Positions 1 through 6,249 of a stretch of DNA of 53,708 nucleotides are shown here, one piece after another (position 1 is the first letter of the stretch; the number at the start of each line of letters is the position of its first letter). This stretch comes from Zhongshania aliphaticivorans. GTDB lineage: Bacteria; Pseudomonadota; Gammaproteobacteria; Pseudomonadales; Spongiibacteraceae. The notes below the pieces were generated by a model. The model was given only the letters and a program-made list of their open reading frames with translations. It was not told the DNA's origin and did no database searches. The position numbers and the translations under genes are program-made. Location of the stretch: contig NZ_CACSIJ010000011.1 in NCBI RefSeq assembly GCF_902705855.1, positions 435,127-488,834 on the forward strand. The letters are read 5' to 3'.

Positions 1-348
1 CGCGTCTTTGAATAACGACGCAATACGGATTTCCTTTTTTGCCTTCAGCTTGCCGCCTTGAACCCGCGAAACTGCCGTGTGTAAACCCAGTGCACGGTGG
101 GTGAGGTCTAGGCGATTATCAAAAAGTACTTTATCAATTTGCGGCGCGCTGCGAAGGTTTTCTTGCTTGATTGTATTTACATAAGCGTACAGTGCTTTAT
201 CGCTTTGAATACTGTGCTGACCGCTGTAGCGCTTTGATAAATATTCGGCCAAGCGCTGTTCGTCGATAAGCGTGCGGATTTGATTTTGTAAATGCTCGGG
301 GTAGCCCTGCAAATATTTTAACGCGGGACTATTGTGTGTTGGTTTCAT
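1..348 (-). CDS. ygjP: YgjP-like zinc metallopeptidase family protein, partial (C-terminus beyond window)
   Basis: Translating the minus strand from the ATG at 348-346 gives an open frame that runs off the left edge (about 116 residues). It contains the stretches KYLQGYPEHLQNQI, LIDEQRLAEYLSKRY, NRLDLTHRALGLHTAVSRV and QGGKLKAKKEIRIASLF, which I recognise as the N-terminal part of the E. coli YgjP family (M48/DUF45-like predicted zinc protease). The HExxH-type metal site of that family would lie beyond position 1, so catalytic competence cannot be judged. The start overlaps the stop of the upstream membrane-protein gene in an ATGA arrangement (348-345), suggesting translational coupling. Cellular role is not established in the family. 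Confidence 0.8.
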   Translation of the reverse strand, partial: MKPTHNSPALKYLQGYPEHLQNQIRTLIDEQRLAEYLSKRYSGQHSIQSDKALYAYVNTIKQENLRSAPQIDKVLFDNRLDLTHRALGLHTAVSRVQGGKLKAKKEIRIASLFKDA

Positions 349-776
349 TCATCCGTCGCCTGTGCAGAGGCCGGTAGGCCAAAGACCTTGTCGAATGACC
401 AAGTAAAAATAATGGCGTAGAAAAAGAAGGTAATTAGCAGCCCGATCTCTGCAATCAAGGCCTGCCATATGGTGATGTTCAGCCAATATGCCGTGAGCGG
501 TACTAAAACAATAACCAACCCACCCTCAAAACCTGCGCCATGAGCCAAGCGTCGCTGCCATGAGCGGCCTTTAACAACTTGTTTCTTTTCCCAGCGCTCA
601 AACAGCGCGTTAAACAGGTAATTCCAGGTTAGCGCGATGGTCGCCATCACTACCGACAGCGGCAGGGTAGAAGACACGTCGGCGTCAAAGGCGAAAGTGA
701 GTATTGGGGTGACCATGGCAACCGCACCTATCTCATACAGAAGGGCTTGGCAGACGCGGCGGTTGGTAGGGCTCAT
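345..776 (-). CDS. PACE-family (AceI-like) multidrug efflux transporter
   Basis: 143 residues with four hydrophobic segments arranged as two repeated pairs, the layout of the bacterial transmembrane pair (BTP) domain. Typical motifs are visible in both halves: an early membrane Glu (LLYEIGAVAMVTPILTFAFD), WNYLFNALFERWE, then RRLAHGAGFEGGLVIVLVPL and the second Glu (LIAEIGLLITFFFYAIIFTWSFDKVF). The family acts in the inner membrane as proton-driven exporters of chlorhexidine and related diamines or biocides; the substrate here is unknown. Length matches the family. It overlaps the start of the ygjP-like gene by four bases, so the two are probably cotranscribed. Confidence 0.85.
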   Translation of the reverse strand: MSPTNRRVCQALLYEIGAVAMVTPILTFAFDADVSSTLPLSVVMATIALTWNYLFNALFERWEKKQVVKGRSWQRRLAHGAGFEGGLVIVLVPLTAYWLNITIWQALIAEIGLLITFFFYAIIFTWSFDKVFGLPASAQATDE

Positions 777-829
777 GAAGTTACTTCAATTGAAAATGAG
801 TGATGGTGTGAAAAGGCGTTTCTTGGTGT

Positions 830-1306
830 CTATGGGAGCTGATTTTGTTCTTCTCTCAGTTTTTTTCTAACGCCCATCAGCATCTTGCCAAAGGTGTTGT
901 CGCCCCGCATGTCGCGGCCGCTGCCCCAGAAGTAGTCATACTGGCTGAGGTTCTTAATTTCAATCTCGCCCGAGTCTAATAGCAGTTGAGCCACATCTGT
1001 GTGGCTGCGACATTTTATGTAGGTGGCGCGGGTCATATAGGTCACGCTGTTTTTCTTCCAATCCTTGCGCCGGCTGTGTTTTTTACTCTTGCCTAGCTTT
1101 GCTGCTTCAGCTGGGTGGGGTGCATTGCGGATTTGTTCGCGGTATTCGGCGTCGTCAAATTTCATCGCCTGATAATAATGTTCGACCGACGGCCACTCGA
1201 AGCCGTCCAGCTCAAACGCAAGTTTAGAATAAGACGCCAATGGATGGTTGGCATCATCCCGCGTGAGCGTGAGGAGTTTGGCTTCTTCTTTTTTGTCAAA
1301 AAACAT
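830..1306 (-). CDS. NADAR family protein (YbiA-like N-glycosidase fold)
   Basis: 158 residues. Diagnostic stretches are FELDGFEWPSVEHYYQAMKF near the N-terminus (residues about 31-50), a central KLGKSKKHSRRKDW segment, and the C-terminal FWGSGRDMRGDNTFGKMLMGVRKKL, all hallmarks of the NADAR/YbiA family. Known members cleave N-glycosidic bonds of riboflavin-pathway intermediates, and some reverse ADP-ribosylation of nucleic acid. No DarT-like toxin or other ADP-ribosyltransferase lies beside it here, so a housekeeping metabolite-repair role is the simplest reading. It is followed on the same strand, after about 50 bases, by the PACE gene. Confidence 0.9.
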   Translation of the reverse strand: MFFDKKEEAKLLTLTRDDANHPLASYSKLAFELDGFEWPSVEHYYQAMKFDDAEYREQIRNAPHPAEAAKLGKSKKHSRRKDWKKNSVTYMTRATYIKCRSHTDVAQLLLDSGEIEIKNLSQYDYFWGSGRDMRGDNTFGKMLMGVRKKLREEQNQLP

Positions 1307-1596
1307 AGGGCTTTTCCAAATACTTAGGAAACAGGGTAAATATTATATAGGCTTCCTGTCAGGAATAGGTGATCAATTGCTCTTGTGTTCAAGTCATATA
1401 GTTGTTCTATTTCGTTGTAATGATCTGATTTATTGCTGGTAGAGCTTGCGCTTAAGGATAGTCACTAAGGCAGTATTATTTACCATTTTTTGTAAAGAAC
1501 AGGTAGGCTTAAGCTTAGTGTTTAATTTCAGGTCTAAAATTTTACGAGTAAGTGTAGCGCCCATTCGCTTGCTAGTATCGTCACAGAGATATAAAA

Positions 1597-2520
1597 ATGA
1601 CTGAATCTATTATTCTTCACCACTACGACAAATCACCCTATGCGGAAAAGATTCGCCTCATGTTTGGCTTGACCAATACGTCGTGGTCTTCATTACTTTC
1701 GCCCGCATGGCCGCCGCGGCCGAATCTTGACCCATTAACTGGAGGCTATCGCAGAATCCCTGTGGCTCAAATTGGAGCGGATATTTTTTGTGATACGGCA
1801 TTAATTGCGCAGGAGGTGGCAAGACTAAGCGGTAGCGCGGCGCTTGACCCTACAGCGGTCGATGGCAGTGCACTAGCCTTAATGCAGCAAGCAGAAGGCC
1901 AAGCATTTTTTGCGGCCATCGCTACGGTGCCGCCATTGCGTTTAATAAGCACAATGATGCAAGGTTTTGGTCCGGTAGGGACATATCGCTTTATTAAAGA
2001 CAGAGTCTCCTTGTTAAAAGGCGGAGCGAGTCGGCCGCCTAAAGGCGAGAAGGCGAAGGTGGTGATGGATTCGCTGTTTTATGCGCTAGAGGTAAGACTG
2101 AGCGAGTGTGCATGGGTGGGAGGAGATAGTCCTTCAGTGGCGGATTTGGCGGTGTTTCATCCATTGTGGCTGCACGTCAGCTGTAACCGGAAACCGCTAG
2201 AGGCCAGCCAAAAAATACAGCAATGGTATAGCCGAGTAGAAAATATTGGTCACGGCACGCGCAGCGAAATTTCTCAGACAGACGCGTTTAAACAAGCGCG
2301 AGAGTCGGAGCCACGCCTTCTGCCTGTCAGTGTAGGTGATGCGCCGGTAGCCATAGGCGCAGTAGTGGAAGTTGCGCCGCTAGACTACGGTGTTGTGCCG
2401 GTAAAAGGAACGCTGGTGGCCGTAACCGAGAGTCGTATCATTGTTGCTCGGGAAACTGCTGATTTTGGGAAGCTGCATGTTCACTTTCCACGCGCTGGCT
2501 ATTCTATCGTCGCTAAATGA
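1597..2520 (+). CDS. Glutathione S-transferase-like protein with extra C-terminal domain
   Basis: 307 residues, longer than a usual GST (about 200-230). The N-terminus has a thioredoxin-like GST fold: IILHHYDKSPYAEKIRLMFGL, with Ser13-Pro-Tyr in the glutathione-site position, then YRRIPVAQIGADIFCDTALIAQEVARL, where the cis-Pro region and the Asp-Thr pair are visible. A helical GST C domain follows (residues about 85-225, with GGDSPSVADLAVFHPLW). The last roughly 70 residues (VGDAPVAIGAVVEVAPLDYGV onward) look like a small beta-rich add-on. Substrate unknown. A strong terminator follows the stop. Confidence 0.85.
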   Translation: MTESIILHHYDKSPYAEKIRLMFGLTNTSWSSLLSPAWPPRPNLDPLTGGYRRIPVAQIGADIFCDTALIAQEVARLSGSAALDPTAVDGSALALMQQAEGQAFFAAIATVPPLRLISTMMQGFGPVGTYRFIKDRVSLLKGGASRPPKGEKAKVVMDSLFYALEVRLSECAWVGGDSPSVADLAVFHPLWLHVSCNRKPLEASQKIQQWYSRVENIGHGTRSEISQTDAFKQARESEPRLLPVSVGDAPVAIGAVVEVAPLDYGVVPVKGTLVAVTESRIIVARETADFGKLHVHFPRAGYSIVAK

Positions 2521-2526
2521 TTGACG

Positions 2527-2551
2527 CGGGCCTAAACTCCGGCCCGTTTTT
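2527..2551 (+). terminator. Rho-independent terminator after the GST-like gene
   Basis: Perfect GC-rich stem CGGGCC / GGCCCG with an 8-base loop, directly followed by TTTTTG, seven bases after the GST stop codon. Confidence 0.8.
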
Positions 2552-2589
2552 GTGGTGTTCTATCTGTATTAAACATCGAGTAGATATGT

Positions 2590-2753
2590 ATGAACCGTCG
2601 TAAAAAGGGCAATGCGGCATCAAAGGCGAGGATTAAAAAGGCGAACGCAATACTAAGCCTAAATATATTAGCAAAGCTGAGCGGGCGAAATTAGAGCTTG
2701 AGGCTAGTCAGGGTGCAGAGGTGGAAACGAGGGATGTAGTTGATGCATCGTAG
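2590..2753 (+). pseudogene. Frameshifted DUF2986-like small basic protein
   Basis: Reading from ATG at 2590 gives MNRRKKGNAASKARIKKANA and then leaves the family frame, stopping at a TAG at 2692-2694. A second frame beginning near 2646 reads NTKPKYISKAERAKLELE and continues to a stop at 2751-2753. Together these two pieces give the expected layout of the DUF2986 family: a short Lys/Arg-rich N-terminus followed by a KPKYISKAERAKLE core. The join lies within about 2647-2656; a deletion of about seven bases (or another non-multiple of three) explains it. Either the gene is broken or there is an assembly error. Function of the family is unknown. Confidence 0.7.
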
Positions 2754-2757
2754 CGGA

Positions 2758-2826
2758 TTATTTTAGTTCTACCTCACCGTAGGGGATCTGAATAGGGCTG
2801 TCCGTTAGTGCTGCTTTGTTTGTGTT
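2758..2826 (-). pseudogene. Relic of a second DUF3010 gene
   Basis: On the minus strand this stretch translates to KAALTDSPIQIPYGEVELK and then a stop (TAA, 2760-2758). The intact DUF3010 protein encoded at 3648-4076 reads KAALADNPVQIPFADTELKG at the matching place. The nucleotide similarity continues for about 70 bases (2761-2830 against 3705-3775) with one single-base gap. Nothing of the rest of the gene is recognisable: the downstream part is replaced by a stop after Lys, and the upstream part loses frame. I read it as the remnant of a decayed or recombined paralog. Confidence 0.75.
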
Positions 2827-2937
2827 TAAGTCTATGCTTTATTAATAGCCAAATACGGTTTGGCGAAATGGCTTATCTTGGCAAAGCATGTATGCGTAAT
2901 AATTTAATGTTTAGTGCTTCATGTAGGAAATACAATC

Positions 2938-3612
2938 GTGGCTTTAACTCAAATGCAGATCATTCAATCATTAGGTGACGCTATGGCTTGGTTTGAACGA
3001 GAGTTGCAGTGGGGTGTGCCACCAACAGAGCTCCGCCATCTAATTGGTCGTATTGGCGAGCTGTATTCGGCACTTATTACTAACGGTCAGATGGCCACCA
3101 GTGTGAATCAACGTGGATATGACGTTGTGAGTGCTGACGGCGAACGAGTCTCGGTAAAAACAACGGCAGTGATGGGTGGGGGAGGTCATATTTCTTTTAA
3201 TCCAAGCACACTGGATGAAGTTGATCGCGTAATCATCTTACGGGTGAATACAGAAGAAATGCAGATAGAGACGTTACTTGATGCCTCGGTTTCAGACGCG
3301 CGTGAGCGCATGGGAGTTAAAAACACGCAGGGTAAGTGCACGATTTCTCTTGCAGCGTTAGTGCGCCCCCCGAAGTCTACGTCGGAGCTCAAAGCGGTCA
3401 GGGTTGCTGTCTATGGCGTTCGAGAAATTCGGGAGTTAGAGAGCGGTACTATTGAAGTTTATTTGAACGGTGAGTTACAGCCTAGCTCTAAGCCCGAATT
3501 GAGAAAAATAGCGGCAGAGCTAAACATAAATATACTCAATGGTAGCGGCAATCCGTACAACACTCGACAACTTGGGAGTGTCATCATTAGTGCGATTGAA
3601 AATGCATACTAA
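2938..3612 (+). CDS. DUF6998-like protein, possible PD-(D/E)XK-type fold
   Basis: 224 residues from the GTG at 2938, which has an AGGA Shine-Dalgarno nine bases upstream; an upstream GTG at 2914 is in frame but lacks one. The N-terminal domain has HLIGRIGELYSALITNGQMA followed by NQRGYDVVSADGERVSVKTTA. The Glu, the Asp and the V-x-V-K order resemble the core of restriction-endonuclease-like nucleases, which is why I name a DUF6998-type domain; this is family resemblance by eye. The C-terminal 60 residues (LNGELQPSSKPELRKIAAELN onward) look like a separate small helical domain. No methylase or other restriction partner lies nearby, so no restriction role can be assigned. Confidence 0.55.
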   Translation: MALTQMQIIQSLGDAMAWFERELQWGVPPTELRHLIGRIGELYSALITNGQMATSVNQRGYDVVSADGERVSVKTTAVMGGGGHISFNPSTLDEVDRVIILRVNTEEMQIETLLDASVSDARERMGVKNTQGKCTISLAALVRPPKSTSELKAVRVAVYGVREIRELESGTIEVYLNGELQPSSKPELRKIAAELNINILNGSGNPYNTRQLGSVIISAIENAY

Positions 3613-3647
3613 TGGCCGTGCTTGCCGCGTAGCTTTTGTTGCTTTAT

Positions 3648-4076
3648 TTATGCAGTGGCTTGATGAGCCACATAGGCAGTGATAAATGCCGCTTCTTGAA
3701 AGCCTTTTAGTTCGGTATCTGCGAAGGGAATCTGAACTGGGTTGTCTGCTAATGCGGCTTTGGTTTGTGATGAAGTCAGTACCACCACGTCGATGTCAGC
3801 AATCAGCTGAATAGTGGCTTCTAATTTAAAACTGATGGCACCACCGGCAAATTTTCCCTTGGGCAAGCGGCCTTTGATGGCGACTTTATCGACTTTGTAG
3901 TCTCGCATAAGTTGAGAAAAAGCGGCTTGAAATTGCTTTAGGTCTTCTCTGTCATGTTCTTTGGGTAAGCTGATTTTTCGCGCTCTGCAATCAGGGATAT
4001 TAAATTGCTGATTCTCTAAATTAAGTAGGCAAACTACGGCATCGTTGCCGGTGAGTTCTACGCCGCAAATTCTCAT
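3648..4076 (-). CDS. DUF3010 family protein
   Basis: 142 residues. It starts MRICGVELTGNDAVVCLLN and contains VDKVAIKGRLPKGKFAGGA and LKGFQEAAFITAYVAH, the conserved landmarks of DUF3010. The N-terminal pattern (a beta-strand with hydrophobic-Gly-x-Glu then a second strand) suggests an RNase H-like fold, but that is inference. No function is known. It is last in a minus-strand series selO, 93-residue protein, DUF3010 with gaps of 36 and 61 bases. A relic of a second copy lies at 2758-2826. Confidence 0.85.
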   Translation of the reverse strand: MRICGVELTGNDAVVCLLNLENQQFNIPDCRARKISLPKEHDREDLKQFQAAFSQLMRDYKVDKVAIKGRLPKGKFAGGAISFKLEATIQLIADIDVVVLTSSQTKAALADNPVQIPFADTELKGFQEAAFITAYVAHQATA

Positions 4077-4137
4077 GGTGTTTCCTTGTTAGTGCAGGCT
4101 GATGTGAAATCGGTGAAAAATTTTTAAAAACGCGTTT

Positions 4138-4419
4138 TTAAATGATAGTGACTTCGGTGTTTTGCGAAACCGTTTTGGCGCCGGTACGTTCAATAATCTT
4201 TATTAGGGCTGATTGAATAACGTCGTTCTCTCGCACGTCGGCGGTATTGCTAAACCGTTCTGTCATAGGCTCCGCGCCTTCTTCAAATGTCAATGTGATC
4301 GTCACTTCGGTGGCTAGATTGGTATTTTCGCCGTGGTATTCAATGGCGATTTTTGGGTAGCCTTGATCCCCCATTTTGACTCTTTTATTAATGCGCTTTT
4401 TAGACTTGTCTAAATTCAT
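4138..4419 (-). CDS. Conserved small protein of unknown function
   Basis: 93 residues beginning MNLDKSKKRINKRVKMGDQGYPKIAIEYHG in two blocks: a very basic N-terminus, then a beta-strand-rich region (LATEVTITLTFEEGAEP) and a C-terminal helix and strand (VIQSALIKIIERTGAKTVS). No signal peptide or membrane segment. I do not recognise a named family with confidence. It lies between selO and the DUF3010 gene, same strand and closely spaced, which supports it being a real gene. Its stop codon is inside a 20-base palindrome (4123-4142). Confidence 0.65.
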   Translation of the reverse strand: MNLDKSKKRINKRVKMGDQGYPKIAIEYHGENTNLATEVTITLTFEEGAEPMTERFSNTADVRENDVIQSALIKIIERTGAKTVSQNTEVTII

Positions 4420-4455
4420 TTTGTTGTCTCACACTAAGGGGAGGTATAAACATTT

Positions 4456-5955
4456 TTATGTACCGCAAAAGGTTTGTAAAACCTGTTCGTTCGGTTTTGC
4501 CGGTCTGGCGTACGGAAGTTTGTTAGGGTCGAATATATGGGGTGTTTCGAGCACGTCTACTAGTTGATTAAAGTAGCTGAAATCGCCGTGTTGTTCGGCC
4601 GCAGCAATAGCTTCTTGCACTAGGTGGTTGCGCGGAATAAAAATAGGATTCGCCTTAAACATAATGACTTGACGTTGTTCTGGGGTGATGGTGTCTTCAG
4701 CTAAACGCCGGCGCCATTGTTGTAACCATGGCGTAAAGCTGTCGTTAAAATCGAAAAGTTCGCGAATACTACTATTAATGCAGGCGGCTTCGTTGCTGAA
4801 TTCGGCAAGGCGTCTAAAACACAGTGTGAAGTCGGCTTTTTCTTGCTGCATTAATTTCAGCAAGTCTTGATAGAGCGCGTCATCGGATTCTGTAAAATTA
4901 TTTAGACCCAGCTTGCTCTTAATAATACTTTGGTAAGCCGTTAGGAATAAATCCGGAAAGGCATCTAGCGCTTGCTGGGCTAGGGCGACAGCGCTGTCTT
5001 CATTCGCGTCTGCGCTGTTATCTAAAATCGCTAATAAGGCTTGGGCAAGTTGGGCCAAATTCCAGTGGGCGATGCCCGGCTGGTTGCCATAGGCGTAACG
5101 ACCATTGTGGTCGATGGAGCTGAATACCGTGGCGGGGTCGTAATTTTCCATAAATGCGCAGGGGCCGTAGTCGATGGTTTCTCCACAGAGCAGCACATTG
5201 TCGGTATTCATTACGCCGTGAATAAAGCCGATAGACTGCCATTGAGCAATGAGTGTGGCTTGCCGTTGAATGATCTCATTCAGCATGGCTAATATCGGAT
5301 TACTGGCTTGCGCTGCATTTGGAAAGTGGCGCTGTATTACATAATTGCTTAATTCGCGTAGGGCTTCGGTGTCGCGCCGTGCGGCAAAAAATTGCATGGT
5401 GCCAACGCGAATATGGCTTTGGGCGACGCGACTAAGTACGGCGCCGGGCAAGGCTTGATCGCGAAATACCATCTCTCCTGTACATACTGCGCCAAGGGCG
5501 CGGGTGGTGGGAACTCCTAGTGCCACCATTGCCTCGCAAAGAATATATTCGCGTAGCACCGGCCCCAGTGGTGATTTGCCGTCACCGCCGCGTGAGTAAG
5601 GTGTGCGCCCAGAGCCTTTTAATTGCCAGTCATAGCGTTTGCCATTGTCGGCGATGAGTTCTCCGAGTAAGACCGCGCGACCGTCACCCAGTTGTGGATT
5701 CCAACCGCCAAATTGATGGCCGGCATAGACGGTGGCGATCGGTTCTGCCCCATCGGGAATATGATTGCCCGCCATAGTGGCAATACCCTCAGGCGATGCA
5801 AGCCACTGCGGGTCTATACCTAGGCTGCTTGCTAAGCGATGATTGACCCGAATTAGTGCAGGTGTCGGAACACTGGTGGGGGCTTGTGGGCTGTAAAATC
5901 GATCCGCTTGTTTTACGTAGCTATTGTCAAAAGTGGGGCTGTTGGCGGAAGTCAT
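4456..5955 (-). CDS. selO: Protein adenylyltransferase SelO (YdiU family)
   Basis: 499 residues, typical length. SelO is a pseudokinase-fold enzyme that transfers AMP from ATP to Ser/Thr/Tyr of target proteins and is linked to redox stress responses. Visible motifs: YAGHQFGGWNPQLGDGRA (residues about 76-93), WQLKGSGRTPYSRGGDGKS, REYILCEAMVALGVPTTRAL, and the active-site loop FIHGVMNTDNVLLCGETIDYGPCAF (about 244-268). The C-terminus ends FCGT, with a lone Cys near the end where eukaryotic SelO carries a CxxU selenocysteine motif. Upstream is a 294-base divergent interval shared with plsB. Confidence 0.95.
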   Translation of the reverse strand: MTSANSPTFDNSYVKQADRFYSPQAPTSVPTPALIRVNHRLASSLGIDPQWLASPEGIATMAGNHIPDGAEPIATVYAGHQFGGWNPQLGDGRAVLLGELIADNGKRYDWQLKGSGRTPYSRGGDGKSPLGPVLREYILCEAMVALGVPTTRALGAVCTGEMVFRDQALPGAVLSRVAQSHIRVGTMQFFAARRDTEALRELSNYVIQRHFPNAAQASNPILAMLNEIIQRQATLIAQWQSIGFIHGVMNTDNVLLCGETIDYGPCAFMENYDPATVFSSIDHNGRYAYGNQPGIAHWNLAQLAQALLAILDNSADANEDSAVALAQQALDAFPDLFLTAYQSIIKSKLGLNNFTESDDALYQDLLKLMQQEKADFTLCFRRLAEFSNEAACINSSIRELFDFNDSFTPWLQQWRRRLAEDTITPEQRQVIMFKANPIFIPRNHLVQEAIAAAEQHGDFSYFNQLVDVLETPHIFDPNKLPYARPAKPNEQVLQTFCGT

Positions 5956-6185
5956 GGCATGGCCTGCATAAAACGGTAAGACAATTCAGGTAAGCTTGTT
6001 ATACATCGAAACCTCACCTTCTATTTGGGCGATTGTACATGAATCGGCTGTGGCGAGTGGCGCTTAGGCGGATAATCTAGCGGTGTAAATTGCAATGTTT
6101 TGGGTGTTTTACTACACGCTTGGGTGAAAACCGCGACGCAGCGCGATAGACCAAGTAAAATTGCGCGTTGTGGCTGTAATAAATA

Positions 6186-6199
6186 ATGAATCGATTCAT
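6186..6199. promoter_or_regulatory. Perfect 14-base palindrome upstream of plsB
   Basis: ATGAATCGATTCAT is its own reverse complement and lies 50 bases before the plsB start in the divergent selO/plsB interval. Position and symmetry suit an operator for a dimeric repressor, but no specific regulator is identified and chance cannot be excluded. Confidence 0.35.
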
Positions 6200-6249
6200 G
6201 TCGGCTGGGGCGTGGACACACAGCGTCGTTTTATAAGGGTTTTAACACT

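Noticed and set aside
830-1306. NADAR protein as part of an ADP-ribosylation defence or toxin-antitoxin system
   Set aside because: No DarT, MuT or sirtuin-like partner is adjacent; the neighbours are ordinary membrane and metabolite genes.
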